From NCBI RefSeq assembly GCF_009866805.1, contig NZ_SIZW01000043.1:1040356-1104355 (forward strand): 64,000 bases of DNA, read 5' to 3'. The notes below the pieces were generated by a model that was given only the letters and a program-made list of their open reading frames with translations, was not told the DNA's origin and did no database searches. Positions 8,346 to 18,057 of this stretch are shown one piece after another. The position numbers and the translations under genes were made by a program. This DNA is from Schauerella aestuarii (GTDB taxonomy: Bacteria > Pseudomonadota > Gammaproteobacteria > Burkholderiales > Burkholderiaceae_B). The first letter of the stretch is position 1. Every line of letters starts with the position of its first letter.

Positions 8346-8357
8346 TACAAATTTGTA
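8346..8357. promoter_or_regulatory. 12-bp palindrome upstream of the MHS transporter
   Basis: Perfect inverted repeat TACAAATTTGTA in the 185-base gap between the transporter start (8204) and the sensor kinase stop (8390). It is AT-rich in a GC-rich background and could be an operator, for example for the adjacent response regulator. No regulator is proven. Confidence 0.35.
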
Positions 8358-8389
8358 ATCAGACGTTTCAAATCGCGGGCATCCTAGGG

Positions 8390-9949
8390 TTAGTCCGAGG
8401 CGTGATGCTCGCTGTCGTCCCGATCCACGGCACCTTCAGAGGGAAAAACGACGCAGATGCGCGTGCCGGGAATGACCCTGCCATCGTGCGTGTTGTCGGT
8501 AATCGACACCGTGGCATGGTGGGTGTAAGCAATTTCCTTGACGATTGCCAGTCCCAGACCGCTGCCGTCTGAACCGGTGCCCAGTACGCGATAAAACCGA
8601 TCGAACACACGATCGCGATCCTCCGGTGCGATGCCCGACCCCGAATCCTCGACTTCGAGCACAACGCGGTCGCCGCGTTGCATTACCCGAACGGTAATGC
8701 GCCCGCCGTGGGGCGTGTAGCGCAAAGCATTGTCGATGAGGTTGTTCAGCAGTTCCGCCAGAAGAATGGGGTTGCCCTTGATGAGCAAAACGTCTTCATC
8801 GCCCTCGAAGCCGAGGTCGGTACCCACCGCCAGCGCCTTGGTCGCCCAATCGGTGGTCTGCTCGCAGGCAACGGCATTCAGATCGGTCGATGCGAGACCG
8901 ATGGTGCTCGGGTTCTCGGCATTCGCCAACAGCAGCAACTGGTTGACCAGGCGGGTGGCACGCTCCGATCCTTTGACGAGTTGGCGCAGGCTGGACTGCA
9001 TCTCTTCGGGTGAGGCATCGCGCAGCGCCAGCTCGGCTTGCGTGCGCAAGCCGGCCAAAGGGGTTTTCAATTGATGGGCCGCGTCGGCCACGAAACGCCG
9101 TTGCGCCGATACCGTGCCCGAGAGCCGTTCCAGCAAATCGTTCATTGCGGCAATGAGGGGGGCGATCTCCGTTGGCGCGGTGTGCTCCTCCATCGGGGAG
9201 AGGTCATCGGGCCGCCGTGCCCGCAGACGCTGCTGCAGGGCGTTGAGCGGTGCGATGCCGCGCGAGAGGCCGAACCACACCAGCAGCACGGCGATCGGCA
9301 GGACGGCAAACTGCGGAATGATCACCCCTTTGATGATGTCATTTGCCAGCTGGGTCCGCTTTTCGGTGGTTTCGGCCACGACGATCAGGGCGGGCCGGGT
9401 GTCGGGCAAGCCCATGTCCACCCAGGTATACGCCAGACGCAGGCCAAAGCCGCGCAGGGCGTCGTTGCGGTAGATCACCTTGCCCGGTCGCGGCGTCATC
9501 GACGCCTGCGGCAACGGCAGTTGCCGGTCACCGCCCAGGTACTCGCCGCGGTTGCCCAGCACGAGCCAGAACACGCTTTCGGTTTCATTGGCGCGCAGCA
9601 CGGCTTGGGCCGAGGGCGTCATCTGTAGCACGGTGCGGTTGTTTTCCACCCGCAGTTGCTGACTCAGCACCGCCAGGTGGTCGCTGAGGGCCTGATCGTA
9701 GGGCACGTCGGCAATGTTTTGCGCGACCACATAGGTGATGGCAACGCTCATGGGCCACAGCAGGAACAGCGGCGCCAGCATCCAGTCGAGAATCTCGCCC
9801 AATAGCGAGCGTCTTGCCTTGGCATAAGTGGGCCCGCGGGCGCCGCGGCGCATGACAGCCAGCGCCTCCGGGTTGATGGGCCCGGGCGCCGGCCGGCGCC
9901 ATTTAGGCAGACGCACCCGGTTCTCGCTCGAGGCAGTATCCCAGGCCAC
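8390..9949 (-). CDS. Sensor histidine kinase, TctE-like
   Basis: A 519-residue membrane histidine kinase. The order is: basic N-terminus, transmembrane helix about 57-77, periplasmic 2CSK_N-type sensor region about 80-205, second helix about 210-228, HAMP-like linker, phospho-acceptor box with H292 (AAHQLKTPL), then N, D/G-rich ATP-binding boxes (NLIDNALRYTP, DSGSGI, GSGLGLAIVKEI). The longest frame starts at a GTG overlapping the regulator gene by 47 bases. GTG at 9916 (14-base overlap) or ATG at 9853 are alternatives. It forms an operon with the regulator and precedes the MHS transporter, as TctE does beside tricarboxylate uptake genes. Confidence 0.87.
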   Translation of the reverse strand: MAWDTASSENRVRLPKWRRPAPGPINPEALAVMRRGARGPTYAKARRSLLGEILDWMLAPLFLLWPMSVAITYVVAQNIADVPYDQALSDHLAVLSQQLRVENNRTVLQMTPSAQAVLRANETESVFWLVLGNRGEYLGGDRQLPLPQASMTPRPGKVIYRNDALRGFGLRLAYTWVDMGLPDTRPALIVVAETTEKRTQLANDIIKGVIIPQFAVLPIAVLLVWFGLSRGIAPLNALQQRLRARRPDDLSPMEEHTAPTEIAPLIAAMNDLLERLSGTVSAQRRFVADAAHQLKTPLAGLRTQAELALRDASPEEMQSSLRQLVKGSERATRLVNQLLLLANAENPSTIGLASTDLNAVACEQTTDWATKALAVGTDLGFEGDEDVLLIKGNPILLAELLNNLIDNALRYTPHGGRITVRVMQRGDRVVLEVEDSGSGIAPEDRDRVFDRFYRVLGTGSDGSGLGLAIVKEIAYTHHATVSITDNTHDGRVIPGTRICVVFPSEGAVDRDDSEHHASD

Positions 9950-10583
9950 GCACGGTCATGATCTTGACCCCGCTGGGTTCGAGCTTGCGTCGCAGGCGAT
10001 GCACATAGACTTCGATCGCATTGGTGCTCACTTCCTCGCCCCATTCACAGAGGTGATCGACGACCTGTGTCTTGCTCACCATGCGGCCGCTGCGCGTGAG
10101 CAGAATCTCGAGCAGGCTGACTTCGCGCGCCGAGAGATCCAGCGGCTGGTCGCCCACCGTCGCCACGCGGCCCGTCTGGTCGAACACCAGCTTGCCGTGG
10201 CGGATGACGGTCGCGCCGCCGCCCGCGCCGCGGCGAGTGAGCGCGCGCACGCGCGCTTCGAGCTCAGAGAGGGCAAATGGCTTGGCCATGTAGTCGTCAG
10301 CACCGAGATCGAGTCCTTTCACGCGCTGATCGATGCCGTCGGCTGCCGTCAATATCAATACGGGCAAGCGTGAATTGCGGGCGCGCAACCGGCGCAGTAC
10401 TTCAAGCCCGGTCAGTTGAGGCAGACCAAGATCGAGGATCAGGAGATCGAATTCCTGGGCGGTCAGCGCGGAGTCGGCGGACAGCCCGTCATTGACGGCG
10501 TCGACGGCATAGCCGCCTTGCCGCAGGGAGCGTGACAGGCCATCGGCCAGGATGCTGTCGTCTTCGGCGATCAGAATGCGCAT
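9903..10583 (-). CDS. OmpR-family response regulator, TctD/QseB-like
   Basis: A 226-residue two-domain regulator. The receiver domain has the acidic pocket AEDD at the start, phospho-acceptor D51 (LILDLGLP) and the conserved TA and K near residues 79 and 101. The C-terminal winged helix spans about 125-220 and ends VRGLGYCLE, the usual OmpR-class signature. The ATG at 10583 is the only sensible start. It is the first gene of the regulator-kinase operon. The target is probably the neighbouring MHS transporter, by analogy with TctD. Confidence 0.9.
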   Translation of the reverse strand: MRILIAEDDSILADGLSRSLRQGGYAVDAVNDGLSADSALTAQEFDLLILDLGLPQLTGLEVLRRLRARNSRLPVLILTAADGIDQRVKGLDLGADDYMAKPFALSELEARVRALTRRGAGGGATVIRHGKLVFDQTGRVATVGDQPLDLSAREVSLLEILLTRSGRMVSKTQVVDHLCEWGEEVSTNAIEVYVHRLRRKLEPSGVKIMTVRGLGYCLEREPGASA

Positions 10584-10684
10584 GGTGTGGGCAACACGTA
10601 ACGTCCATGAGGAAGGAGTAGGGTACGGATTCTGGCATAGGTCCAGCGGCCTGCACAGCGTCCGACGCGTGGCAATTTAGTGCA

Positions 10685-10708
10685 TACTGTTTTTCTATAC
10701 AGTATAAT
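10685..10708 (+). promoter_or_regulatory. LexA (SOS) box overlapping the recA -10 element
   Basis: TACTGT-N8-ACAGTA at 10685-10704 matches the LexA consensus at every outer position. It overlaps a perfect TATAAT at 10703-10708, so bound LexA would block RNA polymerase. Transcription from here would give a leader of about 100 nt before the recA ATG. Confidence 0.88.
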
Positions 10709-10812
10709 GCGATGCAATAATGGCTTCGTCATTCAAGCCCGCAGGATTTGCCGAGCGGGCCTTATCTTCACCCGGATCATTCACCCCCGGATCAGTCAAG
10801 GACAGCACACAC

Positions 10813-11880
10813 ATGGACGACAAGACCAGCAAAGCCGCTTCTGCCGAAAAGAGCAAGGCGTTGGCGGCCGCGCTTTCGCAGATCGAAAAGCAGTTCGGCA
10901 AAGGGTCGATCATGCGGTATGGCGACAATCAGGTGTCGCACGACATCCAGGTCGTCTCCACCGGTTCGCTGGGCCTGGACATCGCGCTGGGCATCGGTGG
11001 CCTGCCGCGCGGCCGCGTGATCGAGGTCTATGGTCCCGAATCGTCGGGTAAGACCACGCTCACGCTGCAAGTCATCGCCGAAATGCAGAAGATCGGCGGC
11101 ACCTGCGCGTTCGTCGATGCCGAGCACGCGCTCGATGTCCAGTATGCCAACAAGTTGGGCGTCAACCTCACCGACCTGCTGATTTCCCAGCCGGATACGG
11201 GCGAACAGGCCCTTGAGATCACCGACGCGCTCGTGCGCTCGGGTTCGGTGGACCTGATTGTTATCGACTCGGTGGCGGCACTTGTGCCCAAGGCCGAAAT
11301 CGAAGGCGAAATGGGCGATTCGTTGCCGGGCTTGCAAGCCCGTCTGATGAGCCAGGCGCTGCGTAAGCTCACGGCCAGCATCAAGCGTACGAACTGCATG
11401 GTGATCTTCATCAACCAGATTCGCATGAAGATCGGCGTAATGTTCGGCAACCCCGAAACCACCACTGGCGGCAATGCGCTCAAGTTTTACGCATCGGTGC
11501 GCCTGGATATTCGTCGTATCGGCGCCATCAAGAAGGCCGAAGAAGTGATCGGCAACGAAACCCGCGTCAAGATCGTCAAGAACAAGGTCGCGCCGCCGTT
11601 CAAGCAGGCCGAGTTCGACATCATGTACGGTGCAGGCATTTCGCGTGAAGGTGAGATCATCGATCTGGGCGTGCAAGCCGGCGTGGTTGATAAAGCGGGT
11701 GCCTGGTACAGCTACAACGGCAATCGCATCGGTCAAGGCAAGGACAACGTGCGTGAGTACCTGAAAGAGCACGTCAATATCGCCATCGAAATCGAAAACA
11801 AGGTGCGCGAGAATCAGGGCATCGTCAGCCGCGCCGCCGCTTTCCCGGCCTCTGAAGTCGAGAAGGAAGAAGCCGAGTAA
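10813..11880 (+). CDS. recA: Recombinase RecA
   Basis: A 355-residue RecA, full length for the family. It forms ATP-dependent filaments on single-stranded DNA, drives strand exchange and triggers LexA self-cleavage. Walker [10 protein letters not shown] is near residue 74, and MAW-type loop and L2 residues are present ([14 protein letters not shown]). I chose the ATG at 10813, preceded by AAGGA, because RecA proteins start with a short MDDKTSK-like tail before the helix [17 protein letters not shown]. The LexA box upstream predicts SOS induction. recX follows 93 bases later, as in many proteobacteria. Confidence 0.98.
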   Translation: MDDKTSKAASAEKSKALAAALSQIEKQFGKGSIMRYGDNQVSHDIQVVSTGSLGLDIALGIGGLPRGRVIEVYGPESSGKTTLTLQVIAEMQKIGGTCAFVDAEHALDVQYANKLGVNLTDLLISQPDTGEQALEITDALVRSGSVDLIVIDSVAALVPKAEIEGEMGDSLPGLQARLMSQALRKLTASIKRTNCMVIFINQIRMKIGVMFGNPETTTGGNALKFYASVRLDIRRIGAIKKAEEVIGNETRVKIVKNKVAPPFKQAEFDIMYGAGISREGEIIDLGVQAGVVDKAGAWYSYNGNRIGQGKDNVREYLKEHVNIAIEIENKVRENQGIVSRAAAFPASEVEKEEAE

Positions 11881-11973
11881 GCCGTTCGCGGGAATGCACG
11901 CGTTCGACGTCGATCGCCGGCTGGTCTCAGGGCTACAGCCGGCGATTTGCGTTGTATGGGATGAGGGGTAGGG

Positions 11974-12597
11974 ATGTCGCGTGATGTCGACGATGACGAC
12001 GATGAAGATTTCGAAACGCTGGCGCCTGCAGTTGCCGCTAAGGTAACCGGCAGGGCGGCGCGCGAAGCCGCGCCCGCCGATCCGCCTGCATTCGAACGCA
12101 CCTCGGAAAGAAAGATCGAACCCAAAGCTCGCAAGGGTCGGCAGCTTTCGCTTAAAGCGCGCGCTGTCGGCTTTCTGTCGCGCCGCGAGCATTCGCGTCA
12201 AGAGCTCGCGCGCAAATTGAAGCCGCACGTGGAAGAGACAGATAACCTCGATGCCACGCTCGATGCGCTCGAGCGCGAAGGGTGGCTGTCCACCGAGCGC
12301 TACGCGCTCAGTCTGGTGCATCGCAGGTCCACATCGCGCGGCACCTCGCGCATCGTCTCGGAGTTGCGCCAGAACGGCGTCGACGATCATCAGATCGCCG
12401 AGCTCAAGTCCACGTTGCGAGATAGCGAACCCGCGCGCGCGCGCGAGGTCTGGCAAAAGAAATTCAAAGGCGAGCGCCCGGCAGACGCCACCCAGTACGC
12501 CAAGCAGGCGCGCTTTCTGGCGGCACGCGGATTTTCCTCCGATGTCGTGCGCAATATCGTCGGTGGCCGCGGGGGCGACGTCGAGGATATGGACTAG
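11974..12597 (+). CDS. recX: Regulatory protein RecX
   Basis: A 207-residue RecX, the modulator that blocks extension of RecA filaments. The conserved three-helix repeats start near residue 58 (ARAVGFLSRREHSRQELARK) and end with AKQARFLAARGFSSDVVR. The N-terminus has an extra acidic segment of about 57 residues (DVDDDDDEDFE) not present in the roughly 150-residue E. coli protein. The ATG at 11974 follows a GGGG-rich site. Its stop overlaps the convergent metR stop by four bases. Confidence 0.93.
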   Translation: MSRDVDDDDDEDFETLAPAVAAKVTGRAAREAAPADPPAFERTSERKIEPKARKGRQLSLKARAVGFLSRREHSRQELARKLKPHVEETDNLDATLDALEREGWLSTERYALSLVHRRSTSRGTSRIVSELRQNGVDDHQIAELKSTLRDSEPARAREVWQKKFKGERPADATQYAKQARFLAARGFSSDVVRNIVGGRGGDVEDMD

Positions 12598-13511
12598 CGG
12601 GCCGACTTGATTCCGGTCAAATCCCGAAAGCACACCTCGCGCGCTATCGTCAGGAAATCCGAGATGAACGACGACGCTTCATCTTCAACGCGTACCGCCG
12701 CATAGAGGGTACGCCACACGCCGTGTGGTCCCAGATGGCAGGTGCGCAGCCACTCCTGATCGATGTACTCCGTAAGCGCCCAATTGGGCAATGCCGCCAC
12801 ACCGCGATTGCTCGCAATCAATTGCGCGATGATGGGGGTGAGCTCTGCGCGGCGAATCGCTGCCGGCTCCACGTCGGCGTCGTCCAGGAACGCCGTGAAG
12901 ATATCGAGCCGCTGGCGATCCACGGGATACGTAATCAAGGTTTGATCGGCAAGTTGCTCTGGCGCGATGTGGCGGTGTGCGGATAACGGGTTTGCCGACG
13001 ATACCGCCAATACCAACTCGTACTTGAAAAGCGGCGCGTAGTGCACCGCCTCGAGCGGTTGTGGGTCCGAGGTGATCACCAGATCGAGATCGCCCCGGAC
13101 GAGCGCGGGCAGGGGGGCGAAGGAAAACGCCGCCGACAAGTCCAGTGCCACGTCGGGCCACTGCACGCGGAACGCATCCAGAGCCGGCATCAGCCATTGA
13201 AAGCAGGAATGGCAATCGATCGCCAAGTGCAGACGCCCCGTTCGCCCAGCCGCCAGTTTCTGCAGTTCCCGCTCCGTGGCCTTGATCCGCGGCAGCACGT
13301 CGTCGGCCAGCGCCAGCACCCGCAACCCCGCTGTGGTCAGCCGTGCAGGCCGCGTGCGGCGATTGAGCAGCGGGGTGCCCAACCGGGATTCCAGTTCACG
13401 CAGCTGATGCGACAAGGCCGACTGCGTGAGGTGCAGCCGCTCGGCAGCTTCGAGCAGGCTGCCGCCATCACGGATGGCAGCCAAGGTTTCCAGGTGTCGA
13501 ACTTCGAGCAT
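12594..13511 (-). CDS. metR: LysR-family regulator MetR
   Basis: A 305-residue LysR-type regulator. The N-terminal helix-turn-helix is at about 3-60 (LEAAERLHLTQSALSHQLREL), followed by a substrate-binding domain. It is divergent from metE, and the 116-base gap holds two matches to the MetR box, so I call it MetR, the homocysteine-responsive activator of methionine synthesis. The spacing and divergence fit the classic metR-metE arrangement. The remaining doubt is only that LysR proteins are numerous and similar. Confidence 0.88.
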   Translation of the reverse strand: MLEVRHLETLAAIRDGGSLLEAAERLHLTQSALSHQLRELESRLGTPLLNRRTRPARLTTAGLRVLALADDVLPRIKATERELQKLAAGRTGRLHLAIDCHSCFQWLMPALDAFRVQWPDVALDLSAAFSFAPLPALVRGDLDLVITSDPQPLEAVHYAPLFKYELVLAVSSANPLSAHRHIAPEQLADQTLITYPVDRQRLDIFTAFLDDADVEPAAIRRAELTPIIAQLIASNRGVAALPNWALTEYIDQEWLRTCHLGPHGVWRTLYAAVRVEDEASSFISDFLTIAREVCFRDLTGIKSAR

Positions 13512-13523
13512 GGGGAATCAGTA

Positions 13524-13536
13524 TGAATTTAATTCA
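13524..13536. promoter_or_regulatory. MetR box 1
   Basis: TGAATTTAATTCA matches the MetR consensus TGAANNTNNTTCA at all nine fixed positions. It lies 12 bases upstream of metR and about 90 upstream of metE, suited to autoregulation of metR. Confidence 0.75.
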
Positions 13537-13554
13537 TTCATTAGACGAAAACAT

Positions 13555-13567
13555 TGATTTTGATTCA
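13555..13567. promoter_or_regulatory. MetR box 2
   Basis: TGATTTTGATTCA matches the MetR consensus with one mismatch. It lies 60 bases upstream of the metE ATG and 31 bases from box 1 (start to start), about three helical turns, so both sites face the same side of the DNA. Confidence 0.65.
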
Positions 13568-13627
13568 AGCGAAAACGTGTTCAGAATGTCGTGTGTTGAA
13601 GATAATTTGTCTTAAAGAGATAACGAC

Positions 13628-15922
13628 ATGACCCAAATTCATAATCTTGGCTTTCCCCGAATCGGCGCCCAGCGCGAGCTCAAGCACGCAGTTGAGGCCT
13701 ATTGGGCCGGGAAGTCGGATGCGGCTGCCCTCGAATCCACAGCGCGCGACCTGCGCGCGCGGCACTGGGCAATTCAGGCCGAGGCCGGCGTCGACTTGAT
13801 TCCCGTCGGGGATTTCGCGTGGTACGACCATATCCTCGAATGGTCCACGCTGCTGGGTGCGGTACCTGCCCGGTTTGCCCAGGCGGCAGCCCAGCCGGTT
13901 TCGCTCGATACCTTGTTTCGTATGGGCCGGGGACGCGCCCCGACAGGCACCCCGGCAGCAGCGTGCGAAATGACCAAGTGGTTCGACACCAACTATCACT
14001 ACATCGTGCCGGAGCTCACGCCCCAGCAGACCTTCCGCATTGCGCGCGAATCGTTGTTCGACCAGGTCAAAGAAGCCCAGGCGCTGGGCCATGCGGTCAA
14101 GCCGGTCATCCCGGGTCCCTTGACCTGGTTGTGGCTGGGCAAGGGCGACGCCTTCGGTGGCGGTGCCAGCGATACCGCAAAACTCGATCTGTTGACCGCA
14201 TTGGTGCCCGTGTACAAGCAAGTCCTGGCGCGCCTGGCTGAGCAAGGCGTGACGTGGGTGCAGATCGACGAACCGATTCTCGTCCTCGACCTGCCCCAGG
14301 CGTGGCGCGACGCGTTCGAATCCGTGTATGCCGAGTTGACGGCGACTGCAGCGCCCAAGCTGTTGTTGGCCACGTACTTCGGTGGCTTGGGCGACAATCT
14401 GGCCACGGCGGGCGCCTTGCCCGTCGCCGGCCTGCATATCGATCTGGTGCGCGCACCCGAGCAGCTGGACGCTGTGCTGAGCGTGCTGCGCGACGATCAG
14501 GTGCTGTCGGCCGGGGTGATCAGCGGGCGCAATATCTGGCGTACTGACCTCGATGCCGTGCAGTCCACATTGGCGGCTGCTCGAAATCTGGGTGAGAGAC
14601 TGTGGCTGGCGCCGTCGTGCTCCTTGCTGCATGTGCCGGTCGACCTCGCTTTCGAGACGGATCTCGATGCAGAGCTCAAGAGCTGGCTGTCGTACGCGAC
14701 GCAAAAGCTGCACGAATTGAATGGCCTGCGACTGGCCGTGGACGGTGTTGCCGATGAGGCGACCACGGCGGCACTGAAGCAACAGGCGGCTGCGATCGCC
14801 GCGCGCCGCACGTCGACGCGCATTCATAATGCGGCGGTGACGCGCCGGATGGCCGCCGCCGCCGAGGTGTCGCGTGACCGCGCACCTTTCGACTCGCGCA
14901 TTGCGTCGCAGCAAAAGGGCTTGAATCTCCCGGCCTATCCCACGACCACGATCGGTTCGTTTCCTCAGACGGCCGAAATCCGCAAGCTGCGTCGCGATTG
15001 GAAGACGGGGGCGTTGACGGATTCGGCTTACGAGAAGGCGATCCGCCAGGAGATCGAAACAGTCGTTCGTTTTCAAGAGCGAATTGGGCTGGATGTATTG
15101 GTTCATGGCGAACCCGAGCGTAACGACATGGTCGAGTACTTCGGCGAATTGATGGCGGGGTTCGCTTTTACGCAGAACGGCTGGGTGCAAAGCTATGGCT
15201 CGCGGTGCGTGAAGCCGCCGATCATCTTTGGCGATGTGGCGCGGCCCGCACCGATGACGGTGGGTTGGTCGTCGTATGCCCAGTCGTTGACCGAAAAACC
15301 GGTGAAGGGCATGTTGACTGGCCCGGTCACGATCCTGCAGTGGTCGTTCGTGCGCGACGACCAGCCGCGCGAAGAGACCTGCCGCCAGTTGGCGCTCGCG
15401 CTGCGCGATGAGGTGGTCGACCTCGAGCAGGCCGGCATCCGGGTGATCCAGATCGATGAACCCGCGTTCCGTGAAGGCTTGCCGTTGCGTCAAACGGAAT
15501 GGGCGGCGTATCTCGATTGGGCCGTCGATTGCTTCCGCCTGTCCACGGCTGGCGTGGCCGATGACACGCAGATCCACACCCATATGTGCTATTCGGAGTT
15601 CAACGACATCATCGGTTCGATCGCCGCCATGGATGCCGATGTGATCACGATCGAAACATCACGGTCCAACATGGAATTGCTCGACGCCTTCGAGGGCTTC
15701 AGCTATCCCAACGACATCGGTCCCGGGGTGTACGACATCCATTCGCCCAACGTGCCCGACGTGGACTGGATGGTGGCGCTGATGCAGAAGGCCGCCAAGC
15801 GGCTGCCCAAGGAGCGCCTGTGGGTGAATCCGGATTGCGGCTTGAAGACGCGTGCCTGGCCTGAAACGGAAGCGGCATTGATCAGCATGGTCGACGCGGC
15901 CCGCGCGCTGCGCGCAGCATAA
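13628..15922 (+). CDS. metE: Cobalamin-independent methionine synthase MetE
   Basis: A 764-residue enzyme that transfers a methyl group from 5-methyltetrahydropteroyltriglutamate to homocysteine to make methionine. The usual N-terminal opening [14 protein letters not shown], the linker, and the C-terminal barrel with zinc ligands ([18 protein letters not shown]) are all present, and the length is normal. AGAG upstream of the ATG serves as ribosome site. Two MetR boxes precede it. A hairpin about 120 bases past the stop may terminate transcription. Confidence 0.97.
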   Translation: MTQIHNLGFPRIGAQRELKHAVEAYWAGKSDAAALESTARDLRARHWAIQAEAGVDLIPVGDFAWYDHILEWSTLLGAVPARFAQAAAQPVSLDTLFRMGRGRAPTGTPAAACEMTKWFDTNYHYIVPELTPQQTFRIARESLFDQVKEAQALGHAVKPVIPGPLTWLWLGKGDAFGGGASDTAKLDLLTALVPVYKQVLARLAEQGVTWVQIDEPILVLDLPQAWRDAFESVYAELTATAAPKLLLATYFGGLGDNLATAGALPVAGLHIDLVRAPEQLDAVLSVLRDDQVLSAGVISGRNIWRTDLDAVQSTLAAARNLGERLWLAPSCSLLHVPVDLAFETDLDAELKSWLSYATQKLHELNGLRLAVDGVADEATTAALKQQAAAIAARRTSTRIHNAAVTRRMAAAAEVSRDRAPFDSRIASQQKGLNLPAYPTTTIGSFPQTAEIRKLRRDWKTGALTDSAYEKAIRQEIETVVRFQERIGLDVLVHGEPERNDMVEYFGELMAGFAFTQNGWVQSYGSRCVKPPIIFGDVARPAPMTVGWSSYAQSLTEKPVKGMLTGPVTILQWSFVRDDQPREETCRQLALALRDEVVDLEQAGIRVIQIDEPAFREGLPLRQTEWAAYLDWAVDCFRLSTAGVADDTQIHTHMCYSEFNDIIGSIAAMDADVITIETSRSNMELLDAFEGFSYPNDIGPGVYDIHSPNVPDVDWMVALMQKAAKRLPKERLWVNPDCGLKTRAWPETEAALISMVDAARALRAA

Positions 15923-16042
15923 ACGGTCGGTAGGGCGGCCGCGCCGGTCATTGGCGTGTGGCCTGAGGCGGCTCGCGCCTCAACGGCCCCGGCGCGCGTT
16001 GCGCGACACAAGCCGCCTTGGCCCCCGTTCACCCCGGTTTAC

Positions 16043-16068
16043 GGCCCCCGGCATGGGGGCCTGTCTTT
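16043..16068 (+). terminator. Probable terminator after metE
   Basis: Seven-bp all-GC stem GGCCCCC / GGGGGCC with loop GGCAT, followed by the weak T-rich stretch TGTCTTTG. Its position after metE and before the next gene fits a terminator, though the T-run is poor. Confidence 0.5.
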
Positions 16069-16167
16069 GCCCCTCGGACGCGGGCGTGCGCCCCGGCAAT
16101 CTGGCTGCGCTATACTTGACCGGATTTGCCGCTACGCACCAAAAACGCACCGATATCGGGCCTACGC

Positions 16168-16755
16168 ATGCCTTTGCCTCCGCCAGACTCACCTCGCCAG
16201 CCGCTGCACACGCGCACCGTGCGCGTGCAGTCGTATGGCCGTGACGATGGTCTGATCGACCTCGAGGCGGAGCTCATCGATGTCAAAGGCTACGACTTTC
16301 CGTCCAACGACGGCGGTGTGCATGTCGCGGGCGACCCGGTGCATCACATGCATCTGCGTATCACGATCGATCTCGACTGCACGATCGTGGCGGCTCAAGC
16401 AGCCTACGATGACGCGCCTTACAACGCCCATTGCAGCGCGATCGCTCCCGAGTACGCGGATCTGGTCGGCATGAACCTGCTCAAGGGTTTTCGCCATCAG
16501 GTCAAAGATCGTTATGCCCGCTCTGCGGGCTGTACGCACATGACCGAGCTTTCCCAGATTTTGCCCACGGTTGCGGTGCAAACCATGGCCAAGCTCCGTC
16601 GCACCGAACGCCGGGCCGACGTCAAGCCATTCCAGCTCGACGGTTGTCACGCCTTGCGTTCGGATGGCGCGGTTGCGCAGGTGCACTACCCTCAGTGGTA
16701 CACCGGCACAGACGCGTCGCTGGAAGCAATCCCTCCCATTTCTCATCCGTCCTGA
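16168..16755 (+). CDS. DUF2889 family protein
   Basis: A 195-residue protein of the DUF2889 family, recognised by [20 protein letters not shown] near residue 10 and by [15 protein letters not shown]. Histidines and aspartates are conserved across it ([13 protein letters not shown]), but no activity is known to me. I use the ATG at 16168, just before the conserved start. A possible -10 TATACT lies at 16111-16116. It sits 10 bases upstream of sucC, so it is probably cotranscribed with sucCD. Confidence 0.85.
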   Translation: MPLPPPDSPRQPLHTRTVRVQSYGRDDGLIDLEAELIDVKGYDFPSNDGGVHVAGDPVHHMHLRITIDLDCTIVAAQAAYDDAPYNAHCSAIAPEYADLVGMNLLKGFRHQVKDRYARSAGCTHMTELSQILPTVAVQTMAKLRRTERRADVKPFQLDGCHALRSDGAVAQVHYPQWYTGTDASLEAIPPISHPS

Positions 16756-16765
16756 CAGGTCATAC

Positions 16766-17926
16766 ATGAAAATTCACGAGTATCAAGGTAAGGAACTGCT
16801 CAAGCAGTTTGGCGTCGCCGTACCGCGCGGCATACCCGCTTTCTCCGTCGACGAAGCCGTTGCCGCTGCTGAAAAGCTCGGCGGTCCGGTGTGGGTCGTG
16901 AAGGCCCAGATTCACGCTGGTGGCCGCGGTAAGGGCGGTGGCGTGAAGCTGGCGCGCTCGATCGAAGAAGTGCGCCAATTGTCCTCCGAGATTCTCGGCA
17001 TGCAGCTGATCACGCATCAAACCGGTGCTGAAGGTCAGAAGGTCGGTCGCCTGCTGATTGAAGACGGCGCCGATATCAAGAAGGAATACTACGTCGGCAT
17101 CGTGACCGATCGCGGTACGCAGCGCGTGTGCGTGATGGCGTCGAGCGAAGGCGGCATGGACGTCGAAGAAGTCGCCGAGCACACCCCCGAGAAGATCCTG
17201 AAGGTATTCGTCGACCCCGCAACGGGCCTGACGGACAAGGACGCCGCCGAATTGGCGCGTGGCATCGGCGTGCCCGAAGCTTCGGTCGACCGCGCCGCCA
17301 AGGAATTCCAGAACCTGTACAAGGCTTACTGGGATACCGACGCCTCGCTGGCCGAAATCAACCCGCTGATCCTTACGGGCAGCGGCGACATCGTCGCTCT
17401 GGACGCGAAGTTCAACTTCGACTCCAACGCTTTGTTCCGCCATCAGGACATCGTCGCTTACCGCGACTTGGCTGAAGAAGATCCCGCCGAAATCGAAGCC
17501 AGCAAGTTCGACCTGGCCTACATTCAGCTCGAAGGCAACATCGGCTGCCTGGTCAACGGCGCCGGTCTGGCCATGGCCACCATGGACACGATCAAGCTGT
17601 TCGGCGGCGAGCCGGCCAACTTCCTGGACGTCGGCGGTGGCGCCACGGCCGAGAAAGTGACCGAAGCCTTCAAGATCATGCTCAAGAACAAGGGCGTGAA
17701 GGCCATTCTGGTCAACATTTTCGGCGGCATCATGCGCTGCGACGTGATCGCCCAAGGCGTGATCGAAGCGTGCAAGGCCGTGAACCTGAGCGTGCCGCTG
17801 GTCGTGCGCATGAAGGGCACCAACGAAGAGCTGGGCAAGAAGATGCTGGCCGAATCGGGTCTGCCCATCATCAGCGCCGATACGATGGCCGATGCCGCGA
17901 CCAAGGTGGTCGCTGCCGCCAAATAA
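16766..17926 (+). CDS. sucC: Succinyl-CoA synthetase beta subunit
   Basis: A 386-residue beta subunit with the usual start [17 protein letters not shown]. It has an N-terminal ATP-grasp domain ([18 protein letters not shown]) and a C-terminal CoA-ligase domain ([30 protein letters not shown]). With SucD it interconverts succinyl-CoA and succinate with phosphorylation of a nucleotide in the citric acid cycle. The ATG at 16766 follows GACAGG. An unusually long 131-base gap separates it from sucD. Confidence 0.97.
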   Translation: MKIHEYQGKELLKQFGVAVPRGIPAFSVDEAVAAAEKLGGPVWVVKAQIHAGGRGKGGGVKLARSIEEVRQLSSEILGMQLITHQTGAEGQKVGRLLIEDGADIKKEYYVGIVTDRGTQRVCVMASSEGGMDVEEVAEHTPEKILKVFVDPATGLTDKDAAELARGIGVPEASVDRAAKEFQNLYKAYWDTDASLAEINPLILTGSGDIVALDAKFNFDSNALFRHQDIVAYRDLAEEDPAEIEASKFDLAYIQLEGNIGCLVNGAGLAMATMDTIKLFGGEPANFLDVGGGATAEKVTEAFKIMLKNKGVKAILVNIFGGIMRCDVIAQGVIEACKAVNLSVPLVVRMKGTNEELGKKMLAESGLPIISADTMADAATKVVAAAK

Positions 17927-18057
17927 TTGTCGCCGTGGCTGATCGGCGGCGGGGCGGGCAATACGCTGGAAGCGTGGCCCTAGCCCTTCGCCCAAGCCAT
18001 CGGCCATTCCGGCGTGTCTAACGCTCGAATATCCGAACAATAGTCAAGGATTCGCAA

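Noticed and set aside
10792..12633. 613-codon minus-strand open frame over recA-recX
   Set aside because: It is antisense to two certain genes and has the composition of a shadow frame.
13565..15583. 672-codon minus-strand open frame over metE
   Set aside because: Antisense to an unmistakable metE; no domain recognised.
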